DNA from: Castanea sativa
Lineage: Eukaryota; Streptophyta; Magnoliopsida; Fagales; Fagaceae
DNA length: 64,000 nt
Assembly: GCF_040712315.1 (NCBI RefSeq)
Contig: NC_134015.1
Span: 56,373,964-56,437,963, forward strand
Direction of reading: 5' to 3'
Every line of letters starts with the position of its first letter. Position 1 is the stretch's first letter. This document shows positions 36,539 to 47,747 of this stretch, piece after piece. Position numbers and translations under genes: made by a program. Under the pieces are notes generated by a model. The model was given only the letters and a program-made list of their open reading frames with translations, had not been told where the DNA came from and did no database searches.

Positions 36539-39500
36539 ATGGGAACAAAAGTGCAGTATAAAAGTTATTGGCCAGAATATTATCCAATGAGGGATCTGAA
36601 TGAGAATTCTAACAGTTGTAGCTGGCCCCATTATTATGGAGATAAAACAATAGCAAATGGGCAGTATTTTAATGGCTTTTTGCCGAGAGCTTCCACAGAT
36701 CTATATCCACCTTATGATAAGGATGTATTGAAGAAGACAATGCTTGAGCATGAGGAAATATTCAAAACTCAGGTATTCAAATATTTTTTGGCCCCTGCAG
36801 ATACCTATGTGCGTTTGGATTAGCTTTTTGCTTATTTTCTGAAAGTGGGCAAAAGTACATGTACCTAGGAAAAGTGAGCTTTAAAAAACTTTACATGAAC
36901 AAATAAGCTAAATAAACTCCCCCAATAAGATAAACCAAATGCACATTAGTGGTTCAATCAATTGGGTCTATTTAGTTTGTGTAGAGGACCTTATTTTGAT
37001 ATGGGTTAATCAAAGTTAAGTTGAGTCTTGTTTGCTTATCTACTCTATTCAAATTGTAAAAACTTGGATTATTAGATATATCTGAATTTCTGTCATCATC
37101 CAGGTGAATGAACTGCATCGCCTTTACAGAATACAGAGGGATTTGATGGATGAATTCAGGAGGAAAGAACTGCATAAAAACCGGATGCCTATTGAGACAT
37201 CGTTATCATCAAGTCCCCTAGCATCTCAAATTACATCTGAGGACGCTAGGAGATGGCATGTCCCCAGCTTCCCTATGGGGAACTCTGCTTGTGCTAGACC
37301 ATCTGTTACTGGTGCTGAGGATATTCATTCTCCTATGAGTTCAATGAAATTTCCATCCCAAAATGGGAGCATTTCAAAGGATTTAGAGATGCAGGATTCC
37401 AGACCCACAAAGGTTAGAAGAAAAATGTTTGATCTCCAACTTCCAGCTGATGAATACATTGATACTGAAGAAGGGGAACAGTTCAGTGAAGAAAAAGTAT
37501 CTGCCATGTCAGGTAGTGTTTCTAATAGAAATCATAAAGTTGCTCCTGACGATGGTGTAAAGCTGTTTCGTGACAATGGTGGGAAGACTGGCTTTCAAGG
37601 AGATGCTTTGACATCTGATTCACGTTTAAAGAGCAGAAATAGTTTGGCTGACTTAAATGAGCCTATTCAGCTTGAAGAAACAAATGCTTCTGGATATGTT
37701 GATCTTCTGGGCCGTGGTGCCTGTCTCCAGGATATTCAAGGCCCTGATATGTCTGCTAGACCAAACTCACAGCTTCTAAGTTTGCCAAAGGGAATTTCTC
37801 TCAACTCCCATCATGGAAGCGATAATGGGACTCGAGACAACCGGCACTTAGAGAACAATGGAAATGCAAAAGGATGGTTTTCCCATGTGCTTGAAGCAGG
37901 TATAATTTCTTCATCAAGTTGTATCAGAATTCCTTAACTTGGTCCTCTTTGAATCTGCATTTTCCCCTACTTTGTTTTGCTTTCGCCATTGTACCTCACA
38001 AGCTTACAAATACAGTCACTTAATCCTGTTTTTGAAGACAGTATTTGCAGTTTTATGTTTTTAATTTATCCTGACTGTTTATAATTTAGAACTAGTTTTT
38101 CTTACACAATTATCAGGAATATAAACAGAGAAAGCTAGGATAAAGCCAAAGAACTTAGATTGAAGTTCTTGGAGTGGAAGGATCATAATATTCTAAGATT
38201 ACAATAGAACATGCATCTAGTTGGCAAGAAAAATTTTGAGCTAGGTAAATAGGAGTTTTAGGGACTTCCTGAGCAAACCATCAGTTTAGAACAATATTTT
38301 TTAAGTTACAGGTCTGGTAGGAATGTTCCATTGTGTTAGATAATTTTTCATATGGCTGTGATTCTATTTTCAGGGAATGGGAAAAGCAACGTGAAATCTA
38401 CCTCTCAAGGTCTTCAACCTGAAATATCTTCCCAACCCTTGCAAGTTTTGCTTAACAAAGCTCATGAACCTTCTGCTTACTATCTAACTGATCAAAGCAA
38501 GGCAGGATTGTGGAGTGAAAGAACAGTTTGTGGTTTGGATATGACTGATAGAAGTCATGAGATCTCCAGTAATAAGCATCTGGGGTCAACTGTGGCCTCT
38601 CATATACCTAGTCCATATCCTATTGCTCCTTCCGACTTGTCCAAGTCTTGGTCTCACTCGGTTTCATCTTGGGAAAAATCAAGTAGTAACTTAAGCCAGA
38701 AGTCAATGTCAGTTCAAAAACAACCATGTTTGAACCCATCTGCTACCTTGAGTAAGAGTTCTCAATCATCAGTTCAAAGCAATGGATTTTTGGGAGATGC
38801 CTGGCATCTCAAGAGCAATTCTAGATGTAACCCAGGTTTTGGAAGTGAAGTTCCTAACAGAAATGGATTTTACCAAGGGTCCTCATCTGGCTCGAAGGAA
38901 CTACCGATTCACCTTTCATCAATCAGCTACCTGAACTGCAGTAATGATAATAATAGAGCTCCTGCCCAGTTGATTAATAATGGTTTAGCAAAGTGCTATA
39001 AAGGTTCAGATTGCACAGACATGAAATCTGTAAAAGACGAGAACTATGTGGTGCTTTCAAACAGTTCAACCAACAAAGTACCTCCGCAGCAAGGTTTTGA
39101 TGGAGGACAAAGGCACGAAGACAATCTTGCAGCCTTGCCATGGCTAAGACCTAATTTTGCTCCTAAGAATGAGGCCTTCAATGCCGGGAGGATTTCAAAC
39201 AAAGAGGATCTGAGTTTCTTGCAATCCTCACCAAACCAGTTGCCCAACAAAAATGAAATTGGAAAGGGGGCTAATCAAATTTTTACCCAGAATGTAAAAT
39301 CATTTTCATGTTCTAATGATGTTGAAGTGAAGAGGATTGAAATAGGTGACTACCCAAGTAATAAGAAAATTCTTGGGTTTCCTATCTTTGAAAAGTCTTA
39401 TATTTCTAAGAATGAGTCTTATTCTTTCACCTCCCCTTCTGTGTCCCTTCCTCTCCTATCAGAAGGTGAAGTTGTGGAGAATAATGGGAAGAATAGAGTC

Positions 39501-40565
39501 CTTGATATAAACTTGCCTTGTGAACCTGCAGTTCCTGACTTGGGCAATCAGATAGCAACAGAAATTCTGATTAAAGATAAGAAAAGAGATGCAAACGTTT
39601 CCAGTCTCAGACATAACATTGATTTGAATTCCTGTATAAGTGATGATGAAGCATCCTTGGCACCTTCTACTCCAAGCGCTCATGTGAAGATTTCAGCAGG
39701 GATAGACTTAGAAGCCCCTGTAGTTGTTGATGCTGAGGAGGATGTCATTCTTGAAGAAGCTGCAGAAAAGCAGCATGATCCTCCTTTACCATCGCCAAAA
39801 CACAAAGCTGAGAAGCCATTGGATGAACTTATGGTGGTAGCGGCTGAGGCAATGATAGCCATCTCATCTTCTGTTCTGCACAGTCAGATTAATAATGCCA
39901 CTTGCAATGAATCAGAAGCTTCTATGATGGACCGTCTTAATTGGTTTGTGGAGATAGTTTCCTCGTGCGGAGATGACATTGAGAGCAAGTTCGATACTCT
40001 TTTGAGAGTCAAAGATGGTGAGGATAATGAAGAATCTTCCTCTGAAGGGAGTGATTACTTTGAGTCCATGACATTAAAACTAATGGATACTAAGGAAGAA
40101 GATTATATGCCTAAACCTCTGGTTCCTGAAAACCTAAAGCTGGAGGACACTGGAACCACTTTAGTACCAAATCGGCCAAGGAAGGGCCAGGCAAGGAGAG
40201 GGAGGCAGCGGAGGGACTTCCAAAGGGACATCCTTCCAGGCCTTGCTTCTCTGTCAAGGCATGAGGTAACAGAAGATCTTCAGACATTTGGGGGGCTGAT
40301 GCGAGCAACAGGTCATTTGTGGCATTCAGGATTGACAAGGAGGAGCTCTACTAGAAATGGGTGTGGAAGGGGGAGGCGGCGGTCAGTGGCAAGTCCCTCA
40401 CCTACCGTGCCAACAAGCCCCGCTTGCACTCCGCTAATACAGCAGCTTAATAATATTGAAGTGGGTCTGGAGGATAGAAGCCTAACAGGGTGGGGGAAGA
40501 CAACTAGACGACCCCGCCGGCAAAGATGCCCTGCAGGTAATCCTCCATCTATCCCTTTAACCTGA
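36539..40565 (+). CDS. DUF863-family protein (resembles At1g69360), three coding exons
   Basis: Plant-specific DUF863 protein of unknown biochemical function. Coding exons are 36539-36772, 37104-37899 and 38374-40565. Junctions are CAG/GTATTC, CATCCAG, GCAG/GTATAA and TTTTCAG, with phases 0 and 1 matching, giving 1073 residues, a usual family length. The N-terminus has YYPMRDLNEN. The conserved VNELHRLYRIQRDLMDE block begins at residue 79 and KVRRKMFDLQLPADEY at about 181. DLNEP (261-265) and further DINLP and IDLN motifs resemble EAR-type repression motifs. The middle is Ser/Asn-rich and probably disordered. A basic segment (about 945-1015, with RRGRQRRDF and GRGRRRS) precedes the C-terminal RRPRRQRCPAGNPP end. 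The basic runs and EAR-like motifs suggest a nuclear role, which is inference. A GT in CCTGCAG/GTAATC near the end could be a donor, but the frame ends normally 30 bases later. A polyadenylation-like AATAAA lies at 40898-40903. Confidence 0.9.
36808..36945. mobile_element. Miniature Harbinger-like element in DUF863 coding intron 1
   Basis: Ends TGTGCGTTTGGATTAGC and, on the other strand from the right, TGTGCATTTGGTTTATC. Flanks are CTA and TTA, a slightly decayed TWA target duplication. It is 138 bp inside a 331-bp intron and starts only 35 bases after the donor. Confidence 0.65.
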
Positions 40566-40599
40566 TCAATGGGAAGAGTCTTTGATTTATTAATTTAGA

Positions 40600-41870
40600 A
40601 TTTTATAGAGGCAAGTGAGGAGTTGTTTCTCTGGCTTTAGGGGATGAGGTTGTTCTGAGCCGTCGGGACTGCCTTTTGTACATTTCTTTGCTCAAAATTT
40701 GGGCTTGCTTGATTATCTGTCTTTGAGTGGTTACCAACTTTGTATTATCATAAATAATGTTGTATAATTTCTTCCGGGATATATAATAGCATTCCTTCAC
40801 TTGGTGTGTGCACAGCTACCGTTCTTGGTTCTAGGGGTGGTTTTCTCATTATTAGTTTTTGCTACTTCATATTTGCTTGTCCAATTGCCAGGGTTGTAAT
40901 AAATATGTATGGCTAAGAATGTCAAGTTGAAGCATGCTAATATGTGGAAAAACAATGGATTCCTCGAAAGGTTTAGGAGAGATTTTTGGGACTATAGGTG
41001 GCAAATCTTGATTAGTTTGTTGAGGATCCATAGTTGATCTCAAATTTTTGGGACAAAGTTTTTGTTTTTTTTTGGTTGTTTAGGAGAGAGATTTCTTATG
41101 GAAAATGGATGTCCTATGGACTACGTTTTCCACATGTAACATTGATTTTTAAGTCACCATGAATCTGATGAAGAGCCAAAATTTATGGCCAACAAACTTC
41201 ACTTATCTAAAATGATTGTGCTGCAAAGTGTTTTACAATGTGTTGACTATAATCAGCAAGATTATGTAAATGGCATCATGTTCCACTTTTCTGATAAACC
41301 ATTCGCTTAATATCGAAGAATTCTTTGCTACCAACATAATGAGAATAGTACATTCAATGGAAAACATTGTTGGCCCAATTTTCATTCCTCCATGCCAAAG
41401 AAACAATAATAATGAACATGCTGCGTTGGGAAATGATTTCCACTAACTTTTTTTTACTTTCATTTCCCTCGTCCCATAAAAAATCAACAAGTGGGAAACT
41501 ATTTTGCGGGTCAGCTATAAATGACCAGCTGTTCCAAAGTTTTGGATTTAACCAAAAAGTGGTACACTGGTGCAGATATGCACAGGTAACACGAGCCCAT
41601 GTAGCCAAACACTGTGGATGGGTTGCCTAACATAGTGTTTGGTGGTGATAAAGCGGTCTTAATTCACTGTCTGTCCTTTTGCATAAGAAAGTTCCGGCTG
41701 AACTGGTCCACTTGAATAGTTGAACCAACAAAAACATTGTTTAGTGTGATTCTAAGTACTTCCATTACCTCTCCTTTTTAGAAAAGGGCCTCAGTTGTCG
41801 GTTTTCTCCATTTGAATATGTTGATTGCATTATTGCACTTGTTGAGGAAGAATCGAGTACACTCTGATGT
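40600..41870. other. DUF863 3' flank and intergenic, no gene seen
   Basis: The first 300 bases are probably 3' untranslated region. Overlapping frames on both strands at 41354-41630 have no recognisable domain. Confidence 0.5.
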
Positions 41871-42034
41871 GGGTTTCAGTTAACTCAATTGGTAAACTCT
41901 CTGATAGTTGAATAAGAAAGATAAGATTTAATTTTCACCTACACCAAAAACCGACTGTTGTCTTAGTTTAATGATAAAGAGCTATCATCAAGAGCAGACG
42001 CTATAAGTTAAAATTCTCAAAAAAAAAAAAAAAA
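41871..42034 (+). mobile_element. SINE family A, most complete plus-strand copy
   Basis: GGGTTTCAGTTAACTCAATTGG (start and A box), B-box region AGATTTAATTTTC, ACACCAAAAACCGACTG, stem-loop (TAATGATAAAGAGCTATCATC), AGCAGACGCTATAAG, ending in CTC plus about 16 A. This copy defines the family length at about 165 bp. Confidence 0.85.
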
Positions 42035-42092
42035 GTGCACTATGTTAAGAAGGAATTAAGCATTCAAAAGTTAATAAATAAAAGAAAAAGTT

Positions 42093-42167
42093 AACTGATG
42101 CGGATATTAATTTAAAAAACTATTTTAGACTTGAGGACATTAATTTAAAAAACTATTTTAGAAACTA
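42093..42167. repeat. Short tandem duplication (about 36 bp, two units)
   Basis: ATTAATTTAAAAAACTATTT with its following TAGA occurs twice, near 42104 and 42140, and a third partial ACTATTTT follows. Confidence 0.8.
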
Positions 42168-42169
42168 TT

Positions 42170-44720
42170 TTTTGGTAAGGAATTACGAATTTTTATATTT
42201 TTAATAAAAGTTATGTCAAAATTTTCTTAAAATTGCTTACTAAAAGTTGCACTAAGGTATCTATTAACATGAATGCCCATAAAAAAAAAAAAAAACCCAT
42301 TTAACTAAATGTTGCTCGACTCCCTAATTGGTCAATTGCAATTAAAAAAAAAATTTGCTTTAATTAATGCACATCAACACTCATTAAGAGTATTTTTTGT
42401 TTTAAAAATGAACTGTGTAAAAATATATCTGTATGTAATGATCGTTTGTCACTGTGATTGGAAATTGCACTCACCTTTTAAAGTATGTTATTTTTTTAAC
42501 TTCTATTTTTTTTCTAGATAAAAAGTGAGTTTTAAAAAGTTATATCTATGTTTGGCATTATAATAGGAAGAATAACTTTAATTATAGTCTTTTTAGTAGT
42601 AGTATAACTTCACATATAAAGTTTTAACTAAAAATCTCTTTAGTGTTTTAAGTAGTCATATTTGTAGACATTTAGAGAACAATAGTCAATTGTAGGGTCC
42701 CCCCCTCTCCCCCAAGCTCTCAATTGTAGGACCTCCTTTTAAAGCTATTTTAGCTTAATTGTCACTAAAGAGCTTTATCCTTCTTAAAGCACCCTTAGAT
42801 CTCTTCCAAAATCAAAACTAGACAAAAGCCTTAATTGAAGTTAGAAAAAAAAAAAAAAAAGAAGGTTTAAAGCCTTATTGTCCACTCTTCAAGACCAATA
42901 AACTTCATATATATATAGAAAGAGAGAATGTGAAGGCACGCGAGTGAGAAGGCGCGTGGAGGGGTGACATTCCGTGCGACATAGAACGAGAAAATCATTT
43001 CTCAATTGTACGCTGTGGTTGTGTGGTATGTGCGGCTTTTTACATAATAAAATATATTTACATATGCGTCAGGCGTGTCGGTGTCTGAGTTGATTTTAAG
43101 ACTTTTATTTTTATTTTTTGTTTAATTGTACTGTGGTCTTCATCAAGTCCTCTCTTCCCCTAGATACTCTCCCAACCAATCACATTTCTTTCTAAACTCT
43201 CTCTCTCTCTCTCTCTCTCTTCTTTTTCTTTTGTCTTTTTTTTCTCTCTCTTTTCCTTATCGTCATGCAAAAAAGCATATAAACCCATCCCACTTTCAGT
43301 GCTGCTCCTGCTTCTTCTACTTATCTGTCCTTTTCTTGGACCTAATATTACGTTACTTCCCTTTTCATTTTTCTTATTATTTTTTTTTGGCTTTGGGCCC
43401 CTCCCTTTGCTTATATTGTCCTGTTATATGTTCCTATTTCTCTTGAAGATTCTGGGTTCCAATCATATTTTATGCTCTCAAGTCTTGCTTTCTAGCGTCT
43501 TTGATGGAGATAAGTATAAGCTTATATGGATCTTTTGTTTCCGTAGGCTCGAACCCAACAAATAGGATGCCATTATGATCATGCTCAGTTGGAAGACGCT
43601 AACTTAAGTCTTCTCTTATCCATTTTTTATTGAGTCCGAATTTAGTAAAAATGGGGTGTAAAACTCATGTTTTACATCATCCAATAGGAGATTGTCATAT
43701 TAGTATTTTATTTAAAATTTAATACATCCTACCACACCTAATAATATTTCAATAAACTTTCATTTTGGTTGGATTTATATATAGATATTAGAATTGATTT
43801 GGTGTGGTTATACTTATTCTTAAATATGCGATAAAGTGACGTGATATGTTGAGATTGGAGGAGTAGATACGGGTTTTACACCACATCTTTACAGAATTTA
43901 ATTTCTTTTTTGATTATCAAATAGGGGAGTTGAACCCATGCATTTTAGTTGAAAATATTAAAATATGTCAATGGAATTAAGGTTATTAGTTCGTACTTGT
44001 TTTATATTTCTCTTTTTTGATTCATTCTATGTTTTTTATTCCTTGAACATGCCTAACACACCATCAATATTGGCACCGATTGGGCATTGGAGAACTCTTC
44101 ACCTATAATTTGACTAGAAAATATGGTATGTGTGTTTCAGTCCATTGAACATAACATTAAAATACATTTTGAAATGTATGCAAAATGCAATTTTATATGA
44201 GCATTTATCTTTCCTTAAACCAAACCATTTATTTTATTTAGAGGCGTCACGCACAAGCACTCATGCCTATTAATAAGATTTTTTTTTTTGTTTTATTTGA
44301 AAAGAAGATAAGGATGATGTAGGGAAATGAACTTCTATTTTTTTTTTGGGGTAATTTAAAAAGGAGTAATTCTTTAATTTTTCCCCCCTAGCTAGCTCCC
44401 CCATATCTTTCTGATCTATCTTCTTTTAACCTTATTTTACAAAATATATATAAAGATAGCAAGTTATAGAATCCTACCTAAATGAGATCATATTAAATTA
44501 TATATGCATTGTAAAAATTAATGCTTATTAGAGGCCCAAAAAGAGGGTGGGATTATAAGAACTTCCTTGTATAGGTTCCAATATAACTTGATTTTCAAAG
44601 TCACTAAGATCCAACAACGTAAGTGAGGACGTAAATCCCAACCAAATCACATAAAAATAAACATTTTTCATAGGTCACTCACCCTTGTCTATATCTTCTT
44701 TTATAACTCAAGCATGAGAT
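42170..44720. other. Intergenic with a CT-rich island, no gene seen
   Basis: 43130-43450 is strongly pyrimidine-rich, with a CT run at about 43198-43220, a TATAAACCC-like box near 43276, and frames encoding Leu/Phe/Ser-rich sequence because of the pyrimidines. It looks like leader DNA without a gene after it. The rest is AT-rich. Confidence 0.5.
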
Positions 44721-44730
44721 AATCTCCGCT

Positions 44731-45285
44731 CAGTGCCGGCTCAATGGGTGAGCCAAATAGGCAATTGCTTAAGGCCCCAATAAAAAAAAAGTTCTTAAAT
44801 TTTTAACAATAGAGATATTTTTGTACCAATAGAAATATTAATTAAGCCCTAAATATTCACCAATAAATAAAAAGTAGTTGTTTTTTATCAAAGAAAAACC
44901 AGTTAAAGAAAAATATTTTCATTGGATGGGTCAATCATTTAATCTTTCACACATAAATGTTAAAAAAACTCATCAATTTTACACTAGTAAATAAATTTAT
45001 ACTCAAATTCTATCAGAAATATCAAATATATAACTTTATTAAAATTTTCAATCATAATTTTTTAGTATTTGGTTACTTCATCCAATAAATAACGTTTATT
45101 TTAGTTGTATAGTCATTGAGTAATGCAATGAGTTCATTTTAATTTGTAATTTTTTTCTAAAAAAATAGATTTTAAATGAAAAAAAAAACCAAAAGTTAAA
45201 TAAATATTCTATTAATATTCAAAATATGAGAATAGACCCCACTTAAAATTGCCGCCTTAGACCCATATTACCTTGAGCCGCCCTG
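44731..45285. mobile_element. Non-autonomous hAT-type element (555 bp)
   Basis: The left end CAGTGCCGGCTCAATGG and the right end read on the other strand CAGGGCGGCTCAAGG are inverted repeats. Flanks TCTCCGCT (44723-44730) and TCTCCACT (45286-45293) are an 8-bp target duplication with one difference. Like the 9404 element, it has an inner CTTAAGGCCCC motif, so the two are related. Confidence 0.78.
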
Positions 45286-45293
45286 TCTCCACT

Positions 45294-46655
45294 TGTAACC
45301 TAGAAATTTTTCTTTGAATTGCCAACCTTTATTTAATTATTTTTCATGATCCTATTCTTTACTTGAAAATGCAGTTACGACTAATTAGTTTTTGCAATTA
45401 AATTAATGTTGACTTTGTTATAGGTGTTGGAAGCGAGAACAAATAATAAAAAACCATTTTATATAATTTTTCTCTTTATATTTCTTAGGAAAGCAATAAT
45501 TCTATTGTATTAGGTCACCTCCTGGACTCTTGTTTGAAGAAAATAAAGAATTCTAAACAAATTAGCTAATCCTTCATTTTGATTCTCAAAAAATAATAAA
45601 AAATATAGAAAAAACTAAGCTTTCATTTTAGCCGACCTAGCAAAAGATAATGGATGCAGATTGTAACTTTGACGAATAAATTTTAGATGATGACCTTCAT
45701 TTGATAAATCTTGATTTATAATTATTATATTATCGTCAAAATATTCAATATTAATATTATTTTTATTATACACTAATTATAAAAATATTATTAAATTTAT
45801 TTTTTTACGACGTGCAAAGTAAGTTTCGCATTATTATTGCCTTCTTTGTCCCCTCCCTTTTAGCTATCTTTCTGGTCAAACGATTTTTTTCTCTTTACAA
45901 AAAGCATTGTAGAAAGAAAGTTTAGATTTCAATTCAATATAAAAAGGTAAAGATAGAAAGGGTTTGAGTGAGGATAAGTATTGTCTTCAAAGAAAAAAAA
46001 AAATTATCACAAGACGCTAAAAAGAATAATATGATATAAAAATAAAATACACATTCAATTATTATTCATTCAGACATTCATTGGCAAAAAGAAAATTAAG
46101 AAAAATCTGGAATAGCCTGTTGTAATAAAGGTGTCTTTATCATTTATATTGTACGATAAAGTTATATCATTCAATGACAAACACTGACAGAATAAGCGTG
46201 AGAAATTGGGAATAACTAATTGCAATACAGGTAGCATCATAGCCAGTTGGTGAGTGTCCAAAGCAATTTAATATTGTCAAGCATTTATGCTCTATACGAT
46301 TTGTTTAGCCATGTGTATAGCACACAGCCACATGTTCTTCACATACCTTAGAAAATTATTTGAAATTTATCAGCAAATTAATTGTATTTATATATATATA
46401 TATATATTTTATTTTCACAAATCTTTGGTCTAACAATATTTAATCTTGGTTTGAAGATTCTATCTTCTACTAAAAAAAAAAAAATCCATTTATGTTGACA
46501 ACAACTGCAATTAGTTTTAATTTCAAAATTTTGAAGTTGACTATGAATCTTCAATAAATTAGAGTTGGTTATATGTATTATTTTCTTCTATTCTATTATG
46601 TTTGAAATTATATTCTCTGTTACTTTTTTAATTGATAAGTTATTCTATATTTTTT
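45294..46655. other. Intergenic, no gene seen
   Basis: AT-rich, with a TA run near 46389-46408. Near 46090-46230 two similar blocks occur (CTGGAATAGCCTGTTGTAAT and GGGAATAACTAATTGCAAT), a weak local duplication. Confidence 0.5.
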
Positions 46656-46661
46656 AATTGA

Positions 46662-46815
46662 GAAGTGCTACGTTTAGAATAAATTCTAGGTGACAAGTTA
46701 TTACTAGTTTTAACATAAGCCCACCATTGAAATTACTTTTTTACTTATTAGTAACAACCAATAACAATTTATCACTTAGAATTTTTTGTGAAAATGTTGT
46801 GAACATAACATTTCT
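46662..46815. mobile_element. Palindromic miniature element, copy 2
   Basis: The left part AAGTGCTACGTTTAGAATAAATTCTAGG and the right part (other strand) GAAATGTTATGTTCACAAC with AAAAATTCTAAGTG match the element at 30298, as does the central TTACTTTTTTA / AACAACCAATAACAA block. Confidence 0.55.
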
Positions 46816-47385
46816 CTTTTTAATTCTCTTAACTTATCAATAAATATGAACTAGCGTCGTCACACGTGCTTCGATGAGACTTTTTTGTTGTTGTTAGTGG
46901 TCCTATTATGTAGATTTTTTTATTTTATATATATGTATAATTTTTATTTTGAAAATCTAATTTATAAGTGGATAAAGAAATTTAAAAATTAACAGGAGAG
47001 TGGTCCTATTTTTTAGGTAATGTTTTAGTGGGAGTTAAAGTTGCATTTTTACCAAATTGTCCTTTAATTTTGTTTCTACTTAAACATAAGGCTGTAAGAG
47101 TATTTTTGAACTGAAAAATAAAGAATCTAAATAGAGGAAGCTCCTTAAATAATAGTATAGATAAATCATCTCAAGTGATAAAACTATTTAAACCTTATTT
47201 TTTTAAAAAATTATTGAAATTAAATAAGTTTAAAATTCTTTGATTCTTTAGCTAAAAAAAAATAAAAATTCTTTGATTCTTTTAATAAAAAAGAAAAATA
47301 AATAGAAGGAAGGCCCATTAAAAAAACTCACGAATAACCCATTTGACCTAGTGTAGTAGCCCAATCAGTTAAAGACAAAACAGGG

Positions 47386-47642
47386 ACATTGCCCATTAAT
47401 AGGGTTAAGTGCTGAGGTTTTCTCTTGTGGTCCGGCCCAATCTAACTCATTGACCGGTCAACATCCTTATTGGCCCGGCCCATGGGCCAAGTAAAAAGTA
47501 GTTACCTGGCTCGGCCCAACGTACATTGCCCATCAATAGAGCTATGGGTCGAGGTTTACCTTGCGGCTTGGCCCAATGACATTATGGTCCCGGCCCATGG
47601 GCCAAGTAAAAAGGAGCTACCCGGCCCAGCCCATCGCATACC
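47386..47642 (+). promoter_or_regulatory. Tandem-duplicated GGCCCA-rich promoter of the PPR gene at 47748
   Basis: Two units of about 120-137 bp (47386-47522 and 47523-47642) share ACATTGCCCAT, AGGTTT, GGCCCAAT, CCCGGCCCATGGGCCAAG and TAAAAAG blocks in order. Together they hold many GGCCCA/TGGGCC motifs. These match site II-type elements (TGGGCC/T) that TCP factors bind in promoters of many plant organelle-protein and ribosomal genes. The role here is inferred from position, ending about 105 bp before the PPR start. Confidence 0.65.
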
Positions 47643-47747
47643 TTTGGCAAAAGTCAAACCAGCAATTTTCTTGGCAGAACAGGAAAACAATGGGGGAAGC
47701 GTCGAAGCTTTTTCTCTCCAACAATTTCAGATGACCAAAACAGACCA

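Noticed and set aside
40535..40545. Possible splice donor CAG/GTAATC near the DUF863 C-terminus
   Set aside because: Reading through gives the PAGNPPSIPLT end that fits what I recall of the family C-terminus, so no further exon is needed.
43126..43565. Frames encoding Leu/Phe/Ser-rich membrane-like proteins
   Set aside because: The residues come from a CT/T-rich tract. There is no conserved motif, and the frames end within the pyrimidine-rich block.
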